Below the pieces are notes generated by a model. That model searched no databases, was not told the origin of the DNA, and saw only the letters and a list, made by a program, of their open reading frames with translations. From assembly GCA_035610835.1 (NCBI GenBank), contig CM069446.1, positions 75,253,062-75,317,061 on the forward strand: a stretch of DNA of 64,000 nucleotides, read 5' to 3'. Every line of letters begins with the position of its first letter. Within the stretch, counting starts at the first letter, position 1. The position numbers and the translations under genes are program-made. The stretch comes from Ophiura sarsii (Eukaryota; Echinodermata; Ophiuroidea; Amphilepidida; Ophiuridae). Of this stretch, positions 1-10,541 are shown one piece after another.

Positions 1-335
1 TGAAATGGTTATCAGAATTATACTGCCTAACGTCACTAACTTCCCCGTGTAGGTAGGCCTACCACTGTTCACTGACGTAAGGGAAATAGGAATGCAACTT
101 ACACAAATGTTATGGTCCTGATTGTTGATGTTGAAGTTCAACCTTGATATCGGGATCAGGGAACAATGGCATTGACACGCGACGCATCGTACCATTCAGT
201 GTGATGCCTTCCATGACCTTTTATAAATTATAGGCTATATCAGTATTTGGAAACTGCTGACCTGTAAAACTAATTATTATTCACCTTTTTCATGAATCAA
301 TCATGATTGTAATCAATGATATACCGTGTATGTTG
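1..335. other. AT-rich DNA without a recognisable gene
   Basis: I see no coding frame, RNA gene or repeat here. Only short stop-ridden frames are present, and the minisatellite begins immediately after. Confidence 0.5.
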
Positions 336-763
336 AAATAAACATGCTGAAAAGCATATGAAAATGTGTAAACATGCTGAAAAGCATATGAAAATGCGTA
401 CACATGCTGAAAAGCATATGAAAATGTGAATGAAAAGCATATACAAATGAGATATGTTACGTTATGCAATGCAAACATGATGAAAAGCATATGAAAATGT
501 GTTATACATGTTATTGATATGAAATGTAAACATGCCGAAAAGCATATGAAAATGTGTAAACATGCTGAAAAGCAGATGAAAATGTGTACACATGCTGTAA
601 AGCATATGAAAATGTGAATGAAAAAGCATATACAAATGGGTTATGTTACGTTATGCAATGCAAACACGATGAAAAGCATATGAAAATGTGTTATTGATAT
701 GATATGATGAAACTATGAAAATGTGTAAAAAAAACATGCTGAAGCATATGAAAATGTGCTATA
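336..763. repeat. 30-bp-type minisatellite, left block
   Basis: Tandem units built on AACATGCTGAAAAGCATATG followed by AAAATGTG recur with small substitutions and unit-length changes. The same unit resumes at 2456, after the Tc1 element, so this is one array split by an insertion. Open frames across it are artefacts of the periodicity. Confidence 0.85.
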
Positions 764-1179
764 TACAGTTAAGCCCACAATTATTCATACCCCTTGACAA
801 ATATGTGTTTTTTGCGTTTTTTCTCATATCTATACCAGCTGGAGTGGTGGAACTTTTGCTTTACACTAAAGACAATTAGTTTGCAAGTACAAATCAATAT
901 ATTTGGGCTCAACATTTTTTGCATAACAATAGAATTGAACAAGAATTGGGTTTTTATGCCTGTCCAAAATTATTCATACCCCATACCAAGTCTCAGGATT
1001 GAGGCCACTTTTTGTGATAATACACATGTTTTTGACATTCCAAACATTCTTTATATTGTGTGATAGGCTTTTATATTGTTATGCAATTATTCCATACAAT
1101 GTGGATGCATTACAAATGTGTCCTATTCAATGTACAGTGAGGGATATCATAGGACAACACTCTATAGCTCTTTGACAGC

Positions 1180-1627
1180 ATGGCGAAGGGGATCAGATAA
1201 CTCAGTGAGGACCTTTTTTGTGCATTGTGAATGCTCACAAAGAGGGGAAAGGCTACAAAGCTATTTCGAAGCAATTTCAAGTGCCAAATTCCACCATAAA
1301 AAGCATAATTAGGAAGACCAAGACAGTTAAAATCACTTCAAATCAGTTAAAAACCCTGAAGAACACGGTCGGAAGCCAACAGTGTCCCCTTGTTTGACAA
1401 GAAAAGTATGGTGAAAGGCCAACAACAATCCACATATCACCGTCAATGCTCTCTTGAACAACCTTGGTGAGTCTTGGACCAAGATATTAAGGCAGACACT
1501 TCAGCAGACATAGTACACAAGAGTTCTCCATGGACTCCGACCAAGAAAGACTCTACTCCTGAAAAGAGACAATGAGAAACTCATCTAGCATTTGCAAGAG
1601 CACTTCTGGACAAAGATCCAAGTTTTT
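1180..1627 (+). pseudogene. Tc1 transposase N-terminal fragment, left arm
   Basis: From an ATG at 1180 the conceptual translation shows, across frameshifts, the helix-turn-helix stretch typical of Tc1-family transposases (NAHKEGKGYKAISKQF-like). It reaches an FARALLDKDPSF-like stretch near 1620. The reading frame is broken by stops and indels, and translation cannot continue because the sequence turns into the inverted right arm. The DDE catalytic core is missing. The mirror copy lies at 1633-2045. Confidence 0.7.
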
Positions 1628-1632
1628 AGTCT

Positions 1633-2045
1633 TCAGTGTTGGGGTTGCTTAAGATGCAAGACAAGTTTCTCTGTGTCTCTTTTAAGGAGTAGAGTCTTTC
1701 TTGGTCGGCCTCCATGGAGACCTCTCATGTGCAATATATGCTGGAGTGTCTGCCATGATATCTTGGTCCAATAATTGCCAGGGTCGTTCAGGAGAGCATT
1801 GATGGTAATCTGTGGATTGTTGTTGGCCTTTCGCAATACTTTTCTTGCCAAACAAGAGGACACCGCTGGCTTCCGACTGCATCCTTCAATGTTTTTTAGT
1901 GAGTTGAACGTCTTGTTCTTCCTAATTATGCTTTGTGTGGTGGATTCTTGCACTTGGAATTGTTTCGAAATAGCTCTGTAGCCTTTCCCCTCTTTGTGAG
2001 CATTCACAATATGCATAAAAAAGTTATTTGATCTTCTTCGCTATG
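1633..2045 (-). pseudogene. Tc1 transposase N-terminal fragment, right arm
   Basis: A 127-codon open frame on the minus strand (2016 down to 1633) contains HKEGKGYRAISKQFQVQEST and ARKVLRKANNNPQITINALL. These match the paired-type HTH DNA-binding half of Tc1 transposases. The normal initiator position, as seen in the left arm, reads ATA here, so no good start remains. It ends where the palindrome centre is reached, before any DDE residue. It is the better preserved of the two mirrored halves. Confidence 0.75.
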
Positions 2046-2455
2046 CTGTCAAAGAGCTAGAGTGTTGTCCTATAATATCCCTCACTGTACATTCAATAGG
2101 ACACATTTGTAATGCAATAACATTGTATGCACACATCATAACAATATAAAAGCCTATCACACAATATAAAGAATGTTTGGAATGTCAAAAACATGTGTAT
2201 TATCACAAAAAGTGGCCTCAATCCTTAGACTTGGTATGGGGTATGAATAATTTTGGACAGGCATAAAAACATAATTCTTGTTCAATTCTATTGTTATGCA
2301 AAAAATGTTGAGCCCAAATATATTGATTTGTACTTGCAAACTAATTGTCTTTAGTGTAAAGCGGAAGTTCCAACACTCCAGCTGGTATAGATATGAGAAA
2401 AACGCAAAAAACTCATATTTTCCAAGGGGTATGAATAATTGTGGGCTTAACTGTA

Positions 2456-3205
2456 TATGATATGCAATGTAAACATGCTGCAAAGCATATACAAATATGT
2501 TATGTAATGATATGCATTGTACACATTAAAAGCATATGAAAATGTGTTATACATGTAATTGAAAATGTGTTATACATGTAATTGATATGAAATATAAACA
2601 TGAATGTAAACATGCCGAAAAGCATATGAAAATGTGTAAACATGCCGAAAAGCACATGAAAATGTGTACACATGCTGAAAAGCATATGAAAATGTACTAT
2701 ACATATGCAATGTAAACATACTGAAAAGCATATTAAATGTGTTATGTAATGATATGCAATGTAAACATGAAAGCACATAAAAATGTGTTATATATACGTG
2801 TAATTGATATGAAATGTAAACATGCCAAAAGCATATGAAAATGTGTAAACATGCTGAAAAGCATATGAAAATGTGGTATACATGATATGCAATGTAAACA
2901 TGCTGAAAAGCATGAAAATGTGTTATGTAATGATATGCAATGAAAACACGATGAAAAAGCATATGTGGATGTGTTACACATGTATTTGATATGAAATGTA
3001 AACATGAAATGTGAAAGTTATGTGAACATGAATGTAAACATGCCGAAAAGCATATGAAAATGTAAAAATGCTGAAAAGTATCTGAAAATGTGCTAAACAT
3101 GTGTATGATATGCAATGTAAACATGCTGAAAAACATAGGAAAATGTATTATACATGTATCGATAATGTAATGTAAACATGATGAAACTATGTGAAATGTG
3201 AAAAT
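2456..3205. repeat. Minisatellite, right block
   Basis: This is the same GCTGAAAAGCATATGAAAATG-type unit as at 336-763, mixed with longer units containing ATGATATGCAATGTAAACATG. The block ends near 3205. Periodic open frames on the minus strand (FSYAFQHVYTF-like) are repeat artefacts. Confidence 0.85.
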
Positions 3206-3540
3206 TATGAAAGTGATAAACAATAAAAGATTTTAAGAAAATCATGATTTTCATTATTAATAATAGGCCTAGTTGGTTTGTACTCAAAATGACGAATCAA
3301 TTTGAATAAAACTGAACATGGCCATTTATTTTAGCTGATTTTCAAATATCACCGGAATTACAGACTATGAGCAGATAAGATAGGCTTGCACGACTTGGTC
3401 GCCATGAGTCGGGGTCGCGACCATTGGCGCTAGTCGCGACTGCGCTATGTACCGCGCATCAGTCGACTAGTAGAGTGTGCTTTCGGAAGTCCTACACATG
3501 CACACTGAGAAAATAATCTGCTCGCAAGAAATTATTACTT
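3206..3540. other. No recognisable feature
   Basis: Ordinary-looking sequence. A small GC-richer patch with repeated GTCGCGAC-type words (3400-3470) is the only local structure. I see no gene. Confidence 0.4.
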
Positions 3541-4363
3541 GGGGACCGTTCATAAATACTTGGTGGGGGGGCTGGATAATTTCATTTTTGGTATATCAAA
3601 ACTTTTTTACCCCCCTCTCGCCATGCCACAAACTTTTTGACCCCCCCCCCCCCCCCCTCTTGCCATGATACAAACTTTTTTGACCCCCCCCCCCCCCCCC
3701 TCCTGTATTACTGCCTGCACCTGAAACTTTCTTGTCTCCGTTCATTGTTATCAAGTTCAGAGAACATAGATATGATATCTGTTATGGGATTTTTTTTGAC
3801 CATGTTTCATATTCTATTTTTGATGGACGCATCACATCTAGGAGGGCAGGTTGGAGAATCTAGAGAATCAGAACTCCCATTTCAATTGCAGGTATCTTTG
3901 GTTTAGTGCCATGGTCTTTAATCCCCTGAATAACTTCACATATTTATGCAAGGATCTCTGTTTTGAAACCAAATAGGATGCTCCCTCCAATTATATATCC
4001 TGGCGTTAAATATGTTTTGCTATTGACATGAATTTGCCCTTCATTCTTTTTTAGCTGGGCTAGTACATGAACATAGGGCCGTAGACATCTGCGATTTTTA
4101 CGGTAGCTATTTTTACGTTGATTTATGAACGTTCCGTAAATAATGTGCATACATGTAAAGCATGGGTTTGGGGGCGGAGCCCCCAGAAAATTTCTGAAAC
4201 TAATGAGTGTTTTAAACTTTTTTGACCTCCCCTCTGTTGGGGTTTTCAAAAACTTTTTTGACCCCCCCCCCCCCCCTTTGCAGAGTATCAACACTTTTTG
4301 CCCCCCCCCCCTATAATTGTCCAGCACCCCCCCCCCCCAACCAAAGTATTTATGAACACTCCC
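3541..4363. mobile_element. Non-coding inverted-repeat element with internal C tracts
   Basis: The left end (3541-3575, GGGGACCGTTCATAAATACT) is mirrored at the right end (4321-4363). Both ends run into a G or C tract and a CTGG/CCAG word. Inside, AACTTTTTTGACC followed by long C runs recurs at 3605-3703 and 4215-4310. A related copy is present at 63360-63565, where the same GGACCGTTCAT terminus occurs. No coding potential is evident, so it is probably a MITE or fold-back element. Confidence 0.6.
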
Positions 4364-4860
4364 TTATGTAACCAAGCAAAGACGTTAGTGAAATGCCTTG
4401 TGTAAGTTATCTGTTCTTTAGTTCGTGTCATAATTCCTTTATTTATACATTTTCAAGACTATTTCTACTGGACAAATTAACGGTAAGTTACCATTATATT
4501 GCCCAGTAGCGAAGTTGCGGCTCCCGTAGAAAAGTGTTACGGGAGCTCTTTGGGTGCATTTGGGCTAAAACATAGTTACGTTTGAGCTTCAATTTCAAAA
4601 GACTTGTTAATAAAGGCGCCGAATCAGGCAGGATCGGTCGGTCGGAAGGGCATTTTTTTTCGGGAAATATGACGCAGAGTCAGACATTTGAGATGGGGGG
4701 GGGGGGGTCGTATTTTTTAAAATTTTATTCGGAAGGGGGGTTCCGTAATTCTATACTTTTTAGAGTCGGCGGGTGGGGGGGGGGGGGGGGGGCGTGTTCC
4801 GAATATGAATATTTTGAGGGGGAATCAGAGGTCGGTATCCAAAAGTACGCTAATATTTAA
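4364..4860. repeat. G-tract region
   Basis: Runs of G at about 4688-4699 and 4777-4792 are separated by short TTCGGAAGGGGGGTTCCG-like words. The 92-codon frame across it translates the G tracts as polyglycine and is not a credible gene. The portion before 4640 shows nothing recognisable. Confidence 0.5.
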
Positions 4861-4889
4861 CATTTTGGTTAACTTATTTTCAGGCAATT

Positions 4890-5195
4890 TTTGAAAAAGC
4901 ATGTGATCACTCATGTGTCACGATCCATTTTTACTCTTCAAATTGAATCAAAATATCGAATATTAATTACCCGAACAAGCATAACAAACAGTAGTTTACA
5001 ATAGAAAGGAACAATAGCAGACAAGAGCTTGAGAGATTAGATTTGTTTGTTTCAAAAAAAGGTTTAACACACACACATTGTTTTTTTTGCATTTTGCCAA
5101 AAAGGTGAAATCAGCATTTATTACACAATGTAGAGTAAACTCAGTTAAATAAGTCCGATATTCATGGTCTAAATTTTAATGAAAGGGTACAGATT
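4890..5195. repeat. Solo fragment of the long-TIR element family
   Basis: This segment resembles the terminal arms of the 6-kb element at 23697-29672. Shared landmarks, in order, are TTTTGCATTTTGCCAAAAAG, GTGAAATC, ACACAATG, a CAGTTAAATAAG word and TTTTAATGAAAG. It is a degraded single arm, showing that the family is dispersed in this genome. Confidence 0.6.
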
Positions 5196-5204
5196 GTTTG
5201 ATTG

Positions 5205-5246
5205 GCGAGTGGGGGTGGGGTGGGGGTGGGGGTGGGGGGGGTGGGG
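5205..5246 (+). repeat. GT-rich guanine-run tract
   Basis: Repeated GTGGGGGTGGGG units give more than four closely spaced G5 runs on the plus strand. This is compatible with a G-quadruplex, though that is only a sequence-based expectation. Confidence 0.6.
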
Positions 5247-5392
5247 GTGCAGGGTATTGATTGTTCATATTGTCGAAATCAGAAGCTATTTCTGGGAAAT
5301 TTAATGTGAAAAAACAGGGATTTCGTTATTCAAGGGAAAATATCACGCCGGCGCGGTATGCACACCATAAAGCTAAACTTGGTATAATCTTG

Positions 5393-5536
5393 GGGTGTTT
5401 CCATAAGGTGACCCACTGCACGCTGACACACATCAGAATTCGGCAGTCTTTACGGAGTAAACCATGGGGTTTATTATGTAAGGTTTCCGAATTCTGAAGT
5501 GTGCCAGCGTGCAGTGGGTCATCTTATGGAAACACC
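5393..5536. mobile_element. 144-bp hairpin MITE
   Basis: The arms at 5393-5442 and 5487-5536 are near-perfect reverse complements of about 50 bp, beginning GGGTGTTTCCATAAG. The pairing continues with mismatches through the centre. It is short, non-coding and able to fold on itself, so it fits a tiny inverted-repeat element. Confidence 0.75.
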
Positions 5537-6060
5537 CATAACCTTCATACTGAAAATATAAATAAAATTAACGTGAAATAATGCTATCTTCCGTAGATAG
5601 CCAATGTAGATATAGGTTGAGGACATGTAAATATACACGTTATAAAAAATATAGAAATGACAGTCAATCTAAGGACAACATTATTTATGTCACCATACAT
5701 GTGAGGACATTTGTATGATATGTATATTGACGTCTAATGGAATTCGAAGACTTGAAAAATGTCCGCAGATTTCTTTTTTGTCCTCATATTTCCGGCTGGT
5801 ATAGACAAATGTCTTCAAATTGGCGGGTGCACAAGTACATGTGTTTTTCTAACGTAACACCCTGTATAATTAATACACACCTTGTCTAACATCATTTGTT
5901 ATACATATATCTGGTATCCTTGTAGGGATAGATTTTCAAACATTTTTACTCCGTGTAGATCGGATGTATACACTAAAAGTTATGTGGATTTGAATCAAAA
6001 TTGGTAAATTTTCTCTCAATTTACAAGGTGTAACTATTTTAACTGTAGTTAGATGAACAA
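5537..6060. other. No recognisable gene
   Basis: AT-rich DNA with no sustained reading frame. A TATCTTCCGTAGATAG word at 5583-5600 resembles the palindromic core of the satellites at 39.7 kb and 55 kb. Confidence 0.4.
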
Positions 6061-6086
6061 AACGACTCCGACAGAGTCTAATAGGT

Positions 6087-6113
6087 GACCTGACCTTAAA
6101 GTCAGGTCACAGG
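6087..6113. other. Palindrome upstream of the gag-like ORF
   Basis: GTGACCTGAC, a six-base loop and GTCAGGTCAC form a perfect 10-bp-arm hairpin about 35 bp before the gag start. It also contains AGGTCA/TGACCT half-sites. It may be part of the element leader; its function is unknown. Confidence 0.6.
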
Positions 6114-6147
6114 TCAGTCTTGCTCAACGCTTCTCCGTTGGCAGATC

Positions 6148-7087
6148 ATGGAGGCGGAAACGGCAGAAAATATCAACTCAATCCTGCAGAATTTCGAAAA
6201 ACTAAACGCATCAGTAGCTAATCTTGAATCCAACAGCGTTTCTACTGCGGAGAAATTGGAAAATCTTGAAGAAAAACTATCGACGATCCAGGTAAAGACA
6301 AACGAGAATCAGAATGATGATGACGATGCACACGCAAAAAATGACAATTTGAATCAAGGTCAAAATGAAGCCGAAAGTGTACATGTACAACAACAACAAT
6401 CGCCCGATCATATTATAGACACAGGAGTTGTCAATCAGAATTCTCATGCTAATGGACATTCGTCTGATATACCGAATGAAAGTGTGGACCCTCAGGGTGA
6501 ATTTAGTGCCATAAAAGAGGCAGTAAATAGAATCAAATTGCCGTCCGACCTGAGATTAAATGACTCAAAACAAAGTATTAAAAGGGAAGACCAGCCGACG
6601 CTTAGTGTGATCACTAGGTCAGCTAGATATGTGGAGACAACCATAACACTGTTGGGTACGATTACCCCAGGTACCAACAAACTATCGACGGAGGAATTTA
6701 ACGATTTATACGCCGCTCAACTGGCACATATGAGATATTTACAAGATGAGTATTCCGCATTGGTTGTCCAAAACAAATTCAGCAGACAAACGTCACAAAT
6801 GTTCTTGTCACTGCAAAGGAATACATCAGGCCTCAATGAACGGTCGTTGGGAGGGAACTTTGAAGCTGGTAACATCCAAACCGGCTACAGCAACAGCAAG
6901 TTCAAGCTCTTCGCCATCAGGGGGTACGTCTTCGGATTACAACTGGCGTGAGCGGCGCGGTCGAGGCGGAGGAGCCTATTTCAGAGGTGGACGTGGATAT
7001 CGCGGTGGCGGTGGCGGCGACATGTATCAACGATTCGCATCTCGCAACGTCCCGGCACAGCGCCCTCAATTTGATCAAAATCAATAA
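6148..7087 (+). pseudogene. Gag-like protein of the DIRS-type element (frameshifted)
   Basis: The first open frame (6148-6951, 267 codons) has an N-terminal heptad-like, probably coiled-coil segment (residues about 5-50) and an acidic, Asn/Gln-rich linker. A conserved block follows with RIKLPSDLRLNDSKQSIKRE, ITRSARYVETTITLLGTI and HMRYLQDEYSALVVQNKF, which I recognise as the core of DIRS/Ngaro gag proteins. After the RNTSGL block the frame is shifted. The true C-terminus continues in another frame to 7087, giving a Ser-rich stretch and an RGG box (RGGRGYRGGGGGDMYQRF) likely to bind RNA. The ATG at 6148 is a good start, following an in-frame leader without coding signal. Confidence 0.7.
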
Positions 7088-7263
7088 CCTTAGAATTCAC
7101 ACTGGGTGAAAGGATTCACACGATAAATCTCACTTTTTTTGTGAACTCGGTGTGATAACTGTCCATGTTGACAATAGACTTTGCTTCACAGTTTATCGTT
7201 ATCATTGTTGTTGTTCTTTACATGCTTGTTCCCACAGTGTAGATTACAGGTTATTATAACATA

Positions 7264-8067
7264 GTGGGCATATTTTATTATGTGTGTGGGCATATTTTAT
7301 TATGTGTGTTGGAAAACAATCGGGCCCCAGGCTTTAAGGCAGCGTCTTTACAGCATAATTTATTATCCCGGAGAGATATTGGTACGCCTGAGGAGGTGCT
7401 GGATTGGATTGAATACGGTGTGCGTATTCCCTTTATAAATGACCCAGGAAGTGTTCACATTCCTAACAGGGTGTTCACATGTAAACAAAGTAAATTTATT
7501 GTGAACGAAATCAATGATTTGTTGTCTTCTGGGGCTATTAGAGAGGTTCACGATGCACCAATCTGTATTTCGCCCATAGGTTGTGTGCCAATAAGGGTGG
7601 TATAGTTCAGGCTAATTGTTGACCTGCGTATTTTCAATCATGCTTGCCACGCGCCAAAATTTCAATATGAAGACATTAATACGGTCATTGATTACGTCCA
7701 ACCACATGACTTATTGATAACAGCGGATATCAAAAATGGATATCACCACATACCAGTGGCGTTTGAGCATCAGCAGTTTTTGGGAATTTGCTTTAGAGGG
7801 CGCTATTTTGTTTGGCAGGTTCTACCGTTTGGACTCAATGCAAGTCCTTATTTTTTCTGTAAAACTGTTAGGCACTTTATCCAATATCTGAGCATGCGCA
7901 ATATTAGGATATCCTCGTATGTTGACGATTTTATCGTATTAGCTCAAAAACAACATATGAAGAGCCACAGGTCTGTATTTCTTGAGACATTAATGAAACT
8001 CGGTTGGGTCATAAATGGTGACAAATCTTCCCTATGTCCAGATATCACAAGAATGTACATAGGTTAG
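7264..8067 (+). pseudogene. Reverse transcriptase of the DIRS-type element (one stop codon)
   Basis: A single frame runs from 7264 to 8067, interrupted only by TAG at 7603-7605. It shows RT landmarks in order: IVDLRIFN (after the stop), ITADIKNGYHHIPV, FVWQVLPFGLNASPYFFCK and the catalytic SSYVDDFIVLAQ. The fingers/palm order and the PFGLNASPYFF wording are those of DIRS-like elements rather than LINEs. The frame stops just after the thumb, where the expected RNase H should follow; that RNase H lies inverted at 8045-8405. A 22-bp tandem duplication (GGGCATATTTTATTATGTGT) sits at the 5' edge. Confidence 0.8.
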
Positions 8068-8405
8068 GAGGGCATCCACTCCACTGGAGAATGGGTCCGC
8101 GAACCTGCTGTTGTAAACAGGCAACTGCGTGTTTGTCATCGTAGCGAAACGATCGATTGTGTGTGGGCCCCACAATCGATCTATGTACAGGAATAAGCCC
8201 CTGTGAAGCTGCCATTCGTAATGGCTGGACAGGCGTGACAGTGCATCTGCTGTCGTGTTCAAAAATACCCTGTAGATATTTTGCTGTCAGTATGAGTCCT
8301 TTCTCGTGCGAGTCCGTCCAAAGTGCTCTGGCAAGATCTGATAGGTCTTTGCTCGGGCCACCTAAGTGATTGATATACGCTGCCGTGGTTATATTGTCCA
8401 CGGCT
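8045..8405 (-). pseudogene. RNase H and C-terminal extension of the DIRS-type element, inverted
   Basis: On the minus strand the sequence reads VDNITTAAYINHLGGPSKDL, then (after a frameshift) NTTADALSRLSSHYEW and TIDRFATMTNTQLPVYNSRF ending at ADPFSSGVDALL. NxxADALSR and the FNSRF-like stretch are signatures of the RNase H and adjoining region of DIRS-like polymerases. This segment should follow the RT on the plus strand. Its opposite orientation shows an inversion of about 350 bp, or insertion of an inverted fragment of a sister copy. Confidence 0.75.
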
Positions 8406-8800
8406 GTTTGACTGTCCGATTTATAATTAAAATTATGGAATAAAAAGAGATTACATAGTGGCCCAGTTATAGTTTCACCTGATTTAGGTAGCGCTAATGA
8501 ATACGAGTATACGGTGAAAATTTCACGAAAATTGTACGAGCCATTTTTAAATTATCGGCATTTTCTACTTTACACACATTTTACATGTAACTCTATGGGA
8601 AATATGGCCGATGAGGGCGCTATTATAGTAAATAATAATATTCAAAGCTCTATTTCTCAGAAATGGCACCAACAAATGTTCTGAAATTTCTACAAAAGAT
8701 GGTCAGTATATTCAGGTACTTGAATAAGTTAAAACCAGAACCGGGCCAGCAAGTTACGGTGTTCTCAGAATAAAACGGACAAATTATGTGGGATCAAACT
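8406..8800. other. Degenerate interior of the DIRS-type element
   Basis: No open frame or recognisable domain is seen between the inverted RNase H and the recombinase. It could be foreign DNA carried in with the rearrangement. Confidence 0.4.
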
Positions 8801-8843
8801 GCCGTGTGTCTGTTAATATTTGTAATTTTGTACCTCGTGGGAA

Positions 8844-9364
8844 AGTGAAGGATTTTACCGCCATCACATTGCCCCAAAAACTGTACGCTTTGATAAAGAC
8901 ACCAAGGCGTCTGTCAGTTTCATATTTTCAACAGATAATGTGACGTTTCATGATTCAGGAGCTACCATTACGTTTCATGGCATCAAGAATGATACTCTTA
9001 ATGATACTACCCGGTCTGGGTTTTCTGTTTTTCTACAACCAATTGACAATGAAAAACTTGACCCAGTAAAGGCATTACAGGATTATATTGTACGGACCAA
9101 TAATCAAATGCCACAAGATAATCCTGTATTTTTATCACTAAAACCACCATTCAAGGCTATTTCGGCAAGTACGGTTGCGACGATATTGAATGATGCCATC
9201 AAATTGGCTGGTCTCGATGGCAGGGGTTTTTCGGCTAAGTCATTTCGCCCAACAGGAGCCACGGCAGCTATTGACATGAACCCTGAAATCGCCATGCAAA
9301 ACTCAGTCTTTTTTTGAACACTATGTTCATTCAAAACCACCAGAGTCTGCGTACCGCGGCATGT
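8844..9364 (+). pseudogene. Tyrosine recombinase fragment of the DIRS-type element
   Basis: The frame continues upstream of the first possible start: RFDKDTKASVSFIFSTDN precedes FHDSGATITFHGIKNDTL. The catalytic-domain block SAKSFRPTGATAAIDMNPEI follows, with the conserved Arg of the RxTGAT-type box. After the T run at 9308-9314 the frame shifts by one, and the nucleophile region FFEHYVHSKPPESAYR is readable. The GRWK-type box expected just before the tyrosine appears deleted. The N-terminal arm-binding half is missing. Tyrosine recombinases of this group integrate the circular cDNA of DIRS-like elements. This copy is inactive. Confidence 0.75.
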
Positions 9365-9472
9365 GAGCCAGGGGGGCAGAAATATAATGTCGTCGACGTC
9401 CCGATGGTAAATTTTCGTGAAAGGTTGCCCCAATTTTTTTACCAGTCAGTCACCTCGTGAATTTCACGTAAG

Positions 9473-9480
9473 TGGGGGGT

Positions 9481-9525
<45 letters not shown>

Positions 9526-9620
9526 AGGGTCAAAAAATTTCGCACGGTCAAAAAATTTCGCACGGTCACAAATTTTCGCACGGTCACAAATTTTCGCACG
9601 GTCACAAGATTTCGCAGCCC
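9473..9620. repeat. G tract plus five tandem TTTCGCACGGTCA units
   Basis: A G run of about 50 bp (9473-9524) is followed by roughly 20-bp units of GGTCAAAAAATTTCGCACGG. The same word, often as its complement, recurs beside G/C tracts at 46440-46560, 51650-52050 and 54840-54970. These are therefore copies of one dispersed family with an internal tandem array. Confidence 0.8.
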
Positions 9621-10240
9621 AAAAAGCACAACAATCAACAAATAATGCTCAATCCTCGGTGTTTTCGGCCTATAGGCACTAATTTTTTTCCTTATGCGCA
9701 TTTTTAGCGACCCGGTGCGACGAATTTAGCGTCCCGATATTTGGAGCCAGGGGGGGCAACTTGCCCCCCCTGCCCCCCCGGTCGGTACGCCCCTGGCGGG
9801 GCTGACTGCGCCCTCAATGTTGATAAACACCGGGACTGTGTACATTTTTACAATTGTATTTACACATGTATGAACTCAAACTTGTAATGATTGAGAAAAA
9901 TCAGCACTCTTTGTACAACAAAAAGTCGATTCAAGCAGTATAATACTGATTCAAGTATTCTTTCCTATGGCTGTGCATGAATGTCTATTAATAGCTGGGG
10001 AACATAGGTCCATTTTAGGGGTTTTCCGGTCCCAGTCTGCTGGAATTATACCAAAATGTACTCCAAGTCGGTAGAATTACAACCTACTATGCAAATGGAC
10101 ATCCTTGCAGACGTGGTTGTTTAATTGACCTTTGAACTTGGCTTAGGGTAAAAGGTCACGTTGTTTCAAAACCATGTATGCTCCCCAGCTATAATGTTCA
10201 TCTTGAATTCTGAAGGAATTAATATAAAAAGACCCCTTTA
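9621..10240. other. Intergenic, downstream of Ig receptor 1
   Basis: It contains a C/G-rich self-complementary patch (about 9748-9800, AGGGGGGGCAACTTGCCCCC) that looks like the other edge of the G-tract repeat. Otherwise AT-rich without a gene. Confidence 0.4.
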
Positions 10241-10258
10241 ACATGTTTAAATACATCA

Positions 10259-10264
10259 TTTATT
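10259..10264 (-). other. Polyadenylation signal of Ig receptor 1
   Basis: AATAAA on the minus strand lies about 280 bp past the stop codon of the receptor at 10542, a normal 3'UTR length. No better signal lies between. Confidence 0.55.
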
Positions 10265-10541
10265 AGATTATATTTCAGATATATTTACAGTTTGCATTCA
10301 GCTATACAATCATTTCCTTACAATAATAACATATGGTTTTGCTTTCCTCTTCAGAGTTAAAAGGAAAAAAATAATGAAAAAGAGATGAAAGAAAATAGCC
10401 GTTTTCTCAAGATCAAATTATGTATGTCATAATTTCCTGTTCGACCACTTCCTCTTTCATAACACTGTTAAACCCCGTCTTCTCGAAAAGTGAAGAAATC
10501 CAAGGCTAATATAACTTTTTATTTGAAATCCTCTACGCGTC

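Larger units (their letters stand above)
766..2453. mobile_element. Palindromic (head-to-head) Tc1-like DNA transposon
   Basis: The element begins CAGTTAAGCCCACAATTATT at 766 and ends with the exact reverse complement at 2453. Both ends are flanked by a TA dinucleotide (764-765 and 2454-2455), the Tc1/mariner target-site duplication. The similarity does not stop at a short TIR: the whole left half (766 to about 1627) is mirrored by the right half (about 1628 to 2453). Each half contains the same N-terminal part of a Tc1 transposase, with 5' ends outward, and the C-terminal catalytic part is absent from both. It sits inside a minisatellite. It cannot make its own transposase but keeps both ends that a related transposase could act on. 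Confidence 0.85.
6060..9440 (+). mobile_element. Decayed DIRS/Ngaro-type tyrosine-recombinase retrotransposon
   Basis: In order there are a coiled-coil gag-like ORF with a C-terminal RGG box (6148-7087), a YVDD reverse transcriptase (7264-8067), an RNase H segment lying on the opposite strand (8045-8405) and a tyrosine-recombinase C-terminal domain (8844-9364). Gag, RT, RH and YR domains together with no integrase or protease define the YR (DIRS-like) retrotransposons. Frameshifts, an in-frame stop and the inverted RH show it is dead. Exact termini were not identified; the limits given are approximate and end before the G tract at 9473. Confidence 0.8.

Noticed and set aside
336..3205. Regularly spaced repeats that might suggest a CRISPR array
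   Set aside because: Repeats are contiguous and diverged with no unique spacers, and the window is eukaryotic.
290..3223. Several minus-strand open frames with FSYAFQHVYTF-like repeats
   Set aside because: They follow the period of the minisatellite and are present only because its unit lacks stops in that frame.
4582..4860. 92-codon plus frame
   Set aside because: Much of it is polyglycine from G tracts, with no known domain.
9450..9701. Overlapping frames with polyproline or polyglycine and NFLTVRNFLTV repeats
   Set aside because: They are translations of the G tract and the 20-bp tandem unit.
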